A DNA stretch of 64,000 nt from the NCBI RefSeq assembly GCF_008831285.2, contig NC_045145.1, positions 5,394,802-5,458,801 on the forward strand, given 5' to 3'. This document shows, in pieces, positions 13,088 through 23,478 of this stretch. The notes below the pieces were generated by a model. It did no database searches. It saw nothing but the letters and a program-made list of their open reading frames with translations, and was not told the DNA's origin. Every line of letters starts with the position of its first letter. Within the stretch, counting starts at the first letter, position 1. Position numbers and translations under genes: made by a program. The DNA comes from Nymphaea colorata. Lineage: Eukaryota > Streptophyta > Magnoliopsida > Nymphaeales > Nymphaeaceae.

Positions 13088-13488
13088 TTTGGATGTCAAT
13101 AAAACCGATCTAGATCCAATACCCGACCGGAACACATAAAAAATATTACATATGGACAAAAATGTGATATCTGATTAAGACTTCGAATCGGATTCGGACA
13201 CAAGAAATGATGTCCGATCAGAGGACAATAAGCATGTATTGACCGGATTTGGATCAGATATAGTTTTAAATAAATATCTTATACTCATATGGTTTCGATT
13301 TGGTTCAAAACACAAATTCAGATTCACATATTAATCTAAGAATCAGATTCTCAATGGATTCAAATCATGGATTCAGATTTCAAACTTGGATACGATATAG
13401 ATTGTTCTTCATTTGAATTCGGATCCAAATATATAGATATCCAGAATAGAGATATGGTAAAGTATATTTAGATCGGTTGACATCCACA
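13088..13488. mobile_element. hAT-type MITE, 401 bp
   Basis: Terminal inverted repeats TTTGGATGTCAA and TTGACATCCACA are followed internally by CCGATCTA on both sides. The flanks are AGTCTAAG (13080-13087) and AGTCGAAG (13489-13496), an 8-bp target duplication with one difference. The interior is non-coding, with many GGATTCAGAT-like motifs. The 8-bp duplication and the TIR fit hAT-derived MITEs. Confidence 0.75.
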
Positions 13489-13984
13489 AGTCGAAGAAAA
13501 GCATTATCTTTAGGGGCACAGAGCTTTTGATTTTACAATCTTTACACTTTAATAAGAGAAGCAATTATTCCCAATTTCTCTCCATTAACGGAAGGAATGG
13601 ACCCATAAGGAGTGAAAACCGGATCTTTTTACTTTGAATCTCAAAAGCAAATAAAGTTTGACAAGGCATGCTAGAGTACAATCCAATTCAACACTGCTCC
13701 AACATAAATACATCAAACCCAACTCTGTATAGACATTTAAGTCCATGCAAGGCGTGCCAACTTGGGTTTAGATCCATATTGGCCCGTGTCCAGCTTCATG
13801 CAACCTAGCAAGTGCAAATAACCTACTGAGCCCGTTGACCCTGGCCAGGCCTAGTGGATGCAATGGCACAACTGCGGATTTGGACATGACTTTCTAGCCG
13901 ATCCAGATCTGACCTGTTTGCAGCCTTTCTCAACCATCGCCCTTGGACTGATACATTTTTAGGGTTTTGTAAATTAGGTTTTTA

Positions 13985-14200
13985 TGAGCCTCAAGAGGCG
14001 TAGCACAACTGAACAGCAAGGTGGCTCACACTCAAGAGATCCAAGGTTTGAATTTCATGGTTTGTGTCATCCTCTAATGTATTATTTATCTAGGCTACAA
14101 TATAAAAGTCTGTAAGCGCGACATTTGAGTTAAAGGGTGTATCCTATGTTTATCTAGGTCCCAAAGTGAGGTAGAACCTTGAAGGTATAATGTATGGTCA
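13985..14200 (+). mobile_element. possible SINE (tRNA-like head)
   Basis: The segment has an A-box-like motif (GGCGTAGCACAACTG, about 13996-14010) and a B-box-like motif (GGTTTGAATTT, about 14045-14055) at tRNA-like spacing, as in plant SINEs. The 3' end and target duplication were not identified, so this is tentative. Confidence 0.3.
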
Positions 14201-14209
14201 TAAAAATTT

Positions 14210-15554
14210 TATGTGGAATATGGTTTCTCATACATAAAAGTTTAAAAAACTACTTCTCTCAGGGGTTGTTTAGAAGTATGAACAGTTTGTAACTGTTCCA
14301 TGAATATGTTCCAAAATTGGCGCAGGTTCATGAAATACTATAACTTTTTGTTTCATGAACTTGCCTCAATCTTTAGAACAGATTTACGTGACACTCACAA
14401 AATGTTCATGCTGCCAAACTACCTCTAAAAAAATGTTTGATAGTTATAATAATCATAAACTGTTTCATTTGGTGCAAATTCATAGAATACTAGAATTAGA
14501 TGTTTATGAATCTACCCAATCTTTAAAAAAGATGAAATATTTCATATTGGAAACAAGACATATAAATAATGAAAATTGTTTAGGTGCAACGGGCAATTGG
14601 TTTGATAAACGTCCGTCGTTCTCCTTTTTGTCTATTTTCCCTTTCGGGGGTTTAACGCGCACTCGCATATATTCGCTTCAGGTTTACAATTAGAACAAAT
14701 CTAAGAATATTTGGATCCTTCAAATAACTCCATACACATCGGACACATTAAGCACTAATGCATTATATGAAAGGAGCAGGTGCATGTGGGCACTTTATTT
14801 AGATTCCAAAACGACATGAATCTAAATTATATGATTATTTCTGAATGGATAATGGAGCAGTTTCTGAATCCGAACCATTAAGCTCTCGCCTTGTAATTCT
14901 TGTTGATGTTCATGTAAGAGCAAACTCTCTTGGTGCAAGTTTAACTAGCACGAACTTTTGTTTATCGATCAACTCAATGAAAATTATTATGATAACTTCT
15001 TCTTACTGTTGAATTTAGCTGCCATTTTAATTATGATAATCAATGAAAGTTCTTCGTCCAAGACTGTACTTTATCCATTTGCTTGATTTATTTTCCGATC
15101 TATGTGACAACAAGTTATTATCTTGTTAGAAGCAGAAGTAACAGTAAATTAGGCATGATTATCTTATAATCTAATTAAAAGTAGGTTGTCCATAAGATCA
15201 AAGGATGTACATAAGGTTACAGCGAGAGTCTGATTTTCACCTTTTTCTCTTTTCATAAACCCCAAATTACCAAAAAGAAGGTGAAAAAAAAAATTATGTT
15301 GCAACATTTGAAACTTTTTTTATAAAATGAGAAGTGTTGATTCGCCTTCTTGGAAACAAAAGGCACTAGCATTATTTTCTTTTGCTGTGATAGGTTTTTA
15401 AATTTTCAGCGAAGCGACAACGATATCGTAATTAGTAACCGAATGCTGGCCTCTATCCAGAATTTCGGCAAAGACGTAACGGCATTTAGATACCGCCATG
15501 GGCGCCCTCCCTCTCTCTGAAAGACGCAACGGCATTTTGGTACGGTGACTGAGC

Positions 15555-15601
<47 letters not shown>

Positions 15602-16590
15602 TTGGCCTTCGTCTTTAGCCCTCTCTCACTCTCTTTCTCTCTCCTGCGGCCCTGCCCCCGCTTCTTCTATTTCTCATTCATCCTCTTCATCTTCTTTTTT
15701 CTCCCCTGCCGCTTCTGTACTTGGTAACAGCTTGTTGCATCGTTTTGCTAATATACTTTCCATTACATGGGCTCTCTCTCTCTCTCCGTCTCTCTCGGGC
15801 TTGGATTTGGGGCCTTCAGTGCGTTAAGGAGGACGCAACCTCTACTGATCTTTGCTCTTAGGTTCTCTCTCTCCCCGACATTCATGCTACCATTTTTGGG
15901 CGTTAGAACGCAGACTCCGTGCCTCTTGATGAACCATTTGTTGCTGTCATACAGTGTCATCTGTTCCTATCCCTCCGATCCTTCTGAACTCTGTTTTTTT
16001 ATCCCAACTTGGATATCTTAGCGGTCTATGGCTGGTGATTGGTAGGACCCGTTAATTATGGACTCGAATCTTTTGCCTTAACCTCAACATGACGAGCACA
16101 TGCGAGCCTCAGAACCTCATGAGCGATGAAGAATCAACGAGGAAAAATGTCTGAGAACAGCACCGGAGACTTCCTTCGAGGTAATTGTTAAAATGCATAA
16201 CTCTTTTGCAGTGGCAAACTCTAGGTTGCATTTTTCATGGTCGTTTATTTCCTTTTTTTTTCTAACGTAATGCTGACGCCTTAATGGGCTTTTATGCCTG
16301 TTGGGGTTTGTTCTTTCAGATCTGGGGATTTACACGATACTGTTTCCCCCTATTCGAACCTCTGTCTTTCTCGATTGTATATATAGTCATTATTGGTCAA
16401 TTGGTGTATTTTACTGATCAGTGACGGGCAACAAGCGAGGTTGCTTATTTTTAATGATATCGATTTGTGTGGGTAAATGCAATCAATCAGCGTTCAGCAT
16501 TTCATTTACCAGTTTTGTTCCATTTATTGATTGGTTGTTGAATAGCCTTTTTCGCTATTCAAGTGTGGAACCTGAAATTTGTAACTTATA
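14210..16590. other. intergenic DNA; (CT)n tract; no supported gene
   Basis: A 39-bp (CT)n microsatellite (15559-15597) sits in a pyrimidine-rich stretch resembling a plant 5' leader. A related motif (AAAGACG[T/C]AACGGCATTT) occurs twice just upstream (about 15470 and 15520). A good Kozak ATG with 11 open codons and a donor occurs at 16149, but I could not extend it to a second in-frame exon, so no gene is called. Confidence 0.5.
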
Positions 16591-16600
16591 ATTATTAAAT

Positions 16601-16897
16601 AACCTTGTCTTGCATTGAACCATGGAAATTTTCCTACATTCTATTGGTTCAGAACTTGAATCTTGATTCTTAAGTGGCCTTTTTTTGTTATTGAATTGTG
16701 GAATTTTTCTTTCATTTTGGGAGCATTTTCTTTGTTGCTTTAATTATGAAATAACCTTGTCTTGCATTGGACAATGGAAATTTTCATACATTCTATTGGT
16801 TCAGAATTTGAATCTTGATTGATAAATAGCCTTTCTTTTCGTTATTGAATTGTGGAAATTTTCTTTCATTTGGGAGCTTTTTCTTTGTTGCTTTAAA
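16601..16897. repeat. 152-bp tandem duplication
   Basis: AACCTTGTCTTGCATTG begins at 16601 and again at 16753. The two copies stay colinear for about 145 bases with scattered substitutions and small indels. Function unknown. Confidence 0.85.
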
Positions 16898-17632
16898 CTT
16901 GTTCATCTGCCTCAGGAGGATGAAGATGTAAAATGAAAACGGAAAAGAGGATAGACAACTTGGCAAATTATTATTCTGCTCAAATGTATGGAACAGCACA
17001 GTGTTTTTCAACCTTGGAAGGACGCAACAGGTGTGAGAAGGAAGCAGATACCTAGTGGTAACTGTGTAAAATCCCTACCCATTAACAACTGCATATTGTA
17101 GGTGTATTCTCGTTATCTAGGTTAGGGCATTTTAGCTGAGGCCTTAAAGGAATTTATTGGGCATTCATCCTGCTTTAGTTTTTTAGTTTATTAACATGAT
17201 TTTGAAGCCTTAATTTCAGAAATAATTACTGAATCGATTTTTAATTAGTTTTAGTTTGCATTAGAATATATGAGGTTGCTTTTGAAGTTATTAATATGGC
17301 TAGTCTGCCATTTTTAAGTAATGATATTTGGAGTCCCACAGGATTGATATCTCTAAGTTGGCAGCACAAGGGTTAAACATTCTTTAAAACTATGCTTTGA
17401 TGATTAGAAAGGAAAATATTTTAAAGAAAGTGAGGGTATTAATCGTGGGAGCAAAAGGAAAGGAAAAAGAAGGAAAAACTATTATAAAAGTCTATATAGA
17501 TATGAAGGATAGGAAAGAAAAGAAATTGTCAAAAGTCATGTTTGATTAGTTGTATGAAGGAAAAAAAGGAAAGTGATTTAGCTTAGTTCACAATAATGCC
17601 ATAACACCATTGATTTTGATTGAATAGGTCTC

Positions 17633-17636
<4 letters not shown>

Positions 17637-17678
<42 letters not shown>
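17637..17678. repeat. (TG)n microsatellite
   Basis: About 21 uninterrupted TG dinucleotides in AT-rich DNA 460 bp left of the hAT composite. Confidence 0.95.
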
Positions 17679-17680
<2 letters not shown>

Positions 17681-18321
17681 TTCTCTAATAAGTTAGTCGA
17701 TTTTGAATAGTTGGTTGATCAGCCGTAATCTATAAGTTGATTGCACATCTTTCTCTCTGCCCTAAATGGTTTTTTTTGCTAATTATAACAATTTAACATT
17801 GTACATATCTCTCTCTCTATAATAAGTTAATCCATGTGAATTTGATTGTACCTCCATTTCTCCCTTGAACAATTTTCTTTATTAATTATAATAAACAAAG
17901 TTTTACATCATAGTTTAATGTTCTTTAAGTGTCACGCTGTAAAAATCTAATTTTGCATTTTTCATATAACATTATATGTATGATAAAAAACAAGAAAAAA
18001 TATAATTTCATTTATCTAAAAAAGTGAAGTTATGCACTATTAGATAAATGTCAATATAAACAAAACAAAAGGTCTAAAGAAGGTCTAAATATGACAGACT
18101 TACATAAAGAAATAGTAAATGACATTGTAAACTCGTGTGCAGTGGTGGAGCCAGAAATTTTTGGTTGTGGGGCACTAGTACATAGTATGCGAAAATTTTT
18201 TCAAATTAAAATATATGTTATTTTAAAAATAAAGCAAACTTACAATTGGTCCCGACAAACAAATCATATCATAGTTATGAACAAACTTACAATTGGTCCC
18301 GACAAACAAATCATATTATTA

Positions 18322-21239
18322 TTCCAGTTTCCCTCTACCGCGGTGGTGACTGGTGAGAGGTCATACTTGTTCTTTTTCTTTTTCCTTCTGTTCCCGTTGG
18401 ATTCTGTGGAGTTCCGTAGGAGGATGTAGGAATTGTTTTTGTTGTTTGTTTCAGGCTTGTTTCATTAGGTTCTATCTTTTGTTTGGTCGCTAGATTTTTT
18501 TTTTTTGGATGGTGATATATATGGAGGGAATGGTGTGTTGACGACTCGACGGCACAAGGAGATTTGGGGACGACGTCGACGGATTGGAGGTTGGAGCTCT
18601 CTGCAGTTTCGTGGCAGATAATCGTCGATCGAACATACAGAAAAATCAAATAATTTTCTATCGAGCGTATAGATTATTATCGTATCAGTTCTTGTTTTGC
18701 TCCTTTCGAAAATAATGAGTTCTTCTTTTCTAAAAAAATTATAATAGATTTAGCACAATTGTGGCTGTTAGAATTCTTTATTTGCTTTTTGATTGATAAA
18801 TAGCTTTCTTTGAAGTAGGTTCTATCAATTTCTGACTATGCAATTCTCTTGTCTTTAGAATTTTGTTTGAGGTTTTTTTATTGTGTGATTGAGAAGAGTT
18901 GTAAGTCAAGATGCTTGCATTATTATAGTTTTATTTTTCATGAAATTGGGATTGTCTATATATTTTTTTTTCTTTATGATTGGCAATTTGCTCTCTCCAG
19001 TGGCGGAGCTAGAAATTTTTGGCTGTGGGGACTAGTACATAGTATGTAAAAACATTTTCAAATTAAAATATATGTTATTCTAAAAATAAAGCAAATAATC
19101 ATAGTTATGAACAAACTTACAATTGGTCCCAACAAGCAAATCATATCATTATAGTTATGGACAAAATTACAATTGACCAATGGCACCAAAAAAGTCAATT
19201 GAATGATTATAGTTGTGAACAAATTTACAATTAGCATCAAAAAGTAAATCAAATGATTACAGTTATAAACAAATTTATAATTGACCTCAAAAAGCAAGCC
19301 AAAAAACTATGGTCATGAAGAAAATTACATGTGGCCTCGTCTGTTTTTATATTCTGAAAACGATGCATGATTGCTTCATCACTGATACTGTCAAATGTGT
19401 TCCTCTCAATGTAAGTGACTAAAGCATCATTAACTCATTCATCTCCCATCTTGTTACGAAGCCTAGTTTTGATAATGTTCATAGCTGAAAAGGCTCTCTC
19501 AACACTTGCAGTTGCAACTGGTAAAGTTGGTGCCAATTTAATCAACAAATACACTAGAGAAAATATTATGTGTTTCCAAGTTGTTACCATCATTTCAGAT
19601 AGTTCAGTCAAAGATTTCAAATTTGAAAACTCTTCAGTGGTTTTTATGTCTTCAATGTACACATCTAATTGACTTTCAAGTCTATAGAAGTCTGCTCTAT
19701 TGAAGTCTTTAAGATAGAACTCGACAAGACAAATCAACTTATGTTCGTCAACAAAAGCTATTCTTTGGACTTAAACGTGCCATTGAAAGAAGAAGCTCTG
19801 TATTTGCCTCAGTGAAACGACTGTTCAACTCTTGAAGTTGCATATCAATAACAACATAAAATACTTCAACACGATAATGATGCAAAAATATAATCCTTTC
19901 ATGTACAAGTCTGGGTCATCCTTGAGGTGTATAGATCTTCTCTAAATCAGACACGAATATATCAAATTTATTGCAAAATATATAAATTTTACTCATAAAA
20001 GAGTCCCAACCATTATCTCTCAAATCTTGAAGGCATGTTTTTTATACAATAACTAAATTTATAGCAGTTATGATATCTTGATATTTTCGTTGGAGTGCTT
20101 GTGAAAGTGTGTCAGTTATCCCCAAAACTTTATACATCAAATGCAAACCAAATATAAATTCAAAATTTTGCAATGTATGTATCAATTCAAGTGCCTCTCA
20201 TTTTCCTTTACTTATATTTTCTGCAATAAAATCTAATGCCTTAATCACAGAGGGATACATGTTGACTAAATTGACTGAAGCATCATAATGAGAACCCCAA
20301 CGAGTGTCACGAGGTCGTTTGAGACTCATCTGTTGATTTAATCCTTGTCCTGTTTGAAGTTCACTTAACTCAAGTGCTTCAGCAATTCTCATGCATTCTG
20401 CTTCCCGAATAAGCTCAGACATTTTTCAAGAAGTAGAGAAAAAATTTGACAATCTGGATAATATTCCAAAAAAGAACCCAATTACTGGATGATGTTCAGC
20501 AACAACAACTAGTGTCAATTGAAGTTGATGTGCAAAACAATGAGTATAATATGCAGACTCATTCTCATTTAATATAAGACTCTTTAGTTCATTAAATGCT
20601 CTTTTCATATTGATTGCTCCATCATAACTTTGTCCATGCAATCTTGTTGTGCTCAATCTATGCTTGCAAAATGTTTCTTCTATCGCGGCTTTTAATGATA
20701 TGGCACTTGTCTTAAAAACATGTACAAGGGCAATAAATTGCTCAACTACTTGACCTTTTTCATTAACAAATCATAATACAATAGTCATTTGTTTTTTAGT
20801 CGATATATTTCAAGAATCATAAAGCAATAAAGAAAAAAAAGTGCCTCCAAGCTCCTTCATAATAGTATTTGTAGTTTCTATTGCACATGCTCTTGCAATA
20901 TCTTTTTGTATATCGGGAGATGTCAGCTTGTTATTCTCTGGATCATTCTTCAATACAACTTTATCAATTTGACTACTAATCTTTGCAAACGATTTCAATA
21001 TCTCCATAAAATTTTCTCTATTGAAAGAGAGTTCACTTTCATCATGCCCTCGAAATGGTAATCCTTGCCTTAGCAGTATTCTTATTACATTGATAGATGC
21101 CCAAAGACGAGTTTGATATTCATTCTTTTGTTGGTCACTTTGCTTCTGAAGCATTGTATTGATATGCTTTCTTTGCTGCATTAGGATTGTAAACTTCATT
21201 CGTGCTATATTATAAGACTGTTAGGGCCCTCCATATGTA
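18322..21239 (-). repeat. left arm of 2.9-kb hAT inverted repeat
   Basis: This 2,918-bp segment is the reverse complement of 23479-26397 (2,919 bp), and the arms are separated by 2,239 bp. In one 143-bp stretch compared by eye (around 20270-20420 against 24290-24430) I counted five differences, all transitions. The arm holds a 0.66-kb hAT 5' segment followed by a hAT 3' terminus and most of a transposase pseudogene. Confidence 0.85.
19094..19330. repeat. five degenerate subterminal repeats of the hAT element
   Basis: A 50-58-bp motif built around ATAGTTATGAACAAA followed by TTACAATTG recurs about five times (starts near 19099, 19157, 19208, 19257, 19307) between the transposase stop and the inner terminus. 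The mirrored set is at about 25390-25640. Arrays of this kind near hAT ends are often transposase-binding sites; that role is inferred here. Confidence 0.65.
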
Positions 21240-21681
21240 AATCAAATCTCTTCTTCTCTTTCCAATTGTTAAACCCATCAGATACCAATGCCTCTATAAC
21301 GAATCTGTCAGTGTGTTATGGCCTGAAAAGGTAGCAATATTGACAATATGCTCTATGTTTGCTTGGAGTGTACTCCAACCAATTTTTATACTCATCAAAC
21401 CATTTTGGATTAAACTTTCGCTTTTGATGGTTGGGCTGAAAATCACAATTACGAGGCCGACATGGGCCTCGCAGAAGATAAGCTCTGTGAATACTTTTTC
21501 GAACATTTGGATGATAAGTTGACATAGGAGGACAAAGCGCAGGATCTGGAGGCAACTCTGCTTCATCAAATTCTATATCATTTTGCTTGTCACTTGATTC
21601 TCCTTCTTTTCTTGATTTGATTTCTTCTCGTTTTGAAGAATGTTTATCAGATGTAGGCATTTTCACCACAAACTTATCCAT
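19325..21681 (-). pseudogene. hAT-like transposase pseudogene (TTF zinc finger, DUF4371, hAT dimerisation), left copy
   Basis: Reading from 21681: an N-terminal region with a TTF/ZMYM-type finger (YCQYCYLF near the end of the first open segment), then the DUF4371 region (from about 21199, QKQSDQQKNEYQTRLWAS), a central catalytic-like part (HCFAHQLQLTLVVVAEHH), and the hAT C-terminal dimerisation motif (VATASVERAFSAMNIIKT, about 19490). The last stop is at 19325-19327. The frame is broken by frameshifts after the zinc finger and by several in-frame stops. Some stops are shared with the right copy (for example after the TIVL motif), so they predate the duplication. An intact protein would resemble the domesticated zinc-finger MYM-type 1-like proteins of plants. 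It is a dead transposase. Confidence 0.85.
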
Positions 21682-23420
21682 GCCTATTCATTAAAAGTAA
21701 AATAAAAAAATAATTAGTATATAAAGAAATTAATACTTCACAGTTTTATTTCTTTAATTTTCTTATGGCTGTATTATCAAGAACAAACGTCTTTTAACAA
21801 TTGCATCATTGGTTAAAATATCACTGTAAGTGCGGGTATTTGGCTTTTCTCAGTTATCTCATGTCCTAAACAAATATCTTCTACTAAAGCATGTAAAAAG
21901 TAAAAACATATACACCATAATTGCATGTTTTTGGCCTGTCTCAGTTATCTCATGTCCTAAACAAATATCTTCTACTAAAGCATCTTAAAAACATACATAA
22001 TATTTGCAGGGTTTTGGCCTGTCTCAGTTATCTCATGTTCTAAACAAATATTTTCTACTAAATCATTTAAAAAGTAAAAACACATACACCATAATTGCAG
22101 GCTTTTGAGTTATCTCTTGTCCTAACCAATATATTCTATAGTCTACTAAAGCATGTAAAAAACATACATCATCTTCACAACATCAATATACCTCAATATG
22201 CTTAATATCTTGGGAACTTCTCATGAAAATCTTTGACTTTGCTCTCTTTTGTTAATCAATTGTCATGTTCATTACAAAAACAAAACACATAAAAGTTGAT
22301 AAGTATTTTCTAAGTACACCAGTAAAGGCCAACAAAGAAAGTATCAAATAACAAAACAAGTGCCTCAATATGCTTAATATATTGGGGAATTTGTCATGAA
22401 AGTCTTCAACTTTGCTAAAAGAAAACTACCTTCATCAGAAGGGGCCCATTTTCTTCTGCAATAACAAGTATCGTCTTTCTCAATCACCAAATCATTTGAC
22501 GAGTCACACCTAATGACTCAGCAAGGTAATGAATGCAAACTTATGCCGTAACAGATGACAAGTTTCACGAAATGTACAAATATGAAATTTGGTAGATACA
22601 GCGTTGCTTCCATCATTTGAAAGAAAACTCAGTATTTCCTCTATCAGGTGGTCCAAGATACATATTTATCCAAAAAAACAATAGAAATAGAAACACCAGA
22701 TAATTCGTAACTATGAAGAACTTTAATATTTTAAGATTAAAAAAAGGAGCAATTTTCATTGCAAGAAGAGCTAGTTTCATTCTAGTACATGAATCAGAGA
22801 GTGGATAAAATTTGAAGCAGATAAAAAGGAAACATATTGAATAGAAAATGCATGTCGTTAGCAGAAGAAAAAGAAAATCAATCATGAACCTGACTCGTTG
22901 AAGTAGCATGCATTCTTTCTTCAAATCTTTCGGCAATTTTCTTAAGCGCTAACACTCCAAAAGGACCAAAGATTGGTAAGTGTTTTATCAGTGTCTCAAT
23001 TCATCAATTCTGCATAGAAAAACACAACCATGTTATCTATTGTCATACAACAACAGAAGTTAACACCATGAACTAAACCAAAATGCCGCATCATTTCATT
23101 GCAATTTTGCAAAATTCCAGACAACCAACAACTTTAAAAGAGTAATCCAACTATCTGCGGTTCATTAAATGAAAGAGAGACAGACTAAACCTAAAAGATT
23201 ATCAACAATACATTTCTTATATCCATCTCCCAGATCTAGTATCAGCCAACATTTTTTTGAAGTTTCAAGCGAATTGAAAATACGGTTTCCTCGGGCGAAT
23301 GTCGGAGAACCAATTCTACTAGGCTATTCAAAAATCCAACTTTTGATAGTTAGGATGCTAGTATAGGGAGAGCAAATTGCTAATTAGAAAGAAAAAAAAA
23401 AAAAATAAAAAAATAAATAA

Positions 23421-23455
<35 letters not shown>

Positions 23456-23478
23456 TCCAATTTCACGAAAAATATTGG
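21240..23478. other. spacer between the hAT inverted arms
   Basis: The left part (21240-21681) carries the transposase zinc-finger exon that the right copy lacks. The rest is AT-rich, intron-like sequence. It includes four tandem copies of an 82-91-bp unit (CAGTTATCTCATGTCC at 21851, 21942 and 22025, and a shortened one near 22107) and an (AT)n run at about 23426-23451. A segment at about 23366-23470 repeats, in direct orientation, the roughly 100 bases just right of the inner terminus at 25715. Confidence 0.65.

Noticed and set aside
16149-17372. A possible new gene: ATG with 11 open codons and a donor at 16149-16185, and a short acceptor-bounded stretch near 17342 reading IDISKLAAQG (faintly like the N-terminus of DMC1-type recombinases).
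   Set aside because: No exon in between joins these pieces in a consistent phase, and no further conserved exons follow before the hAT insertion at 18140.
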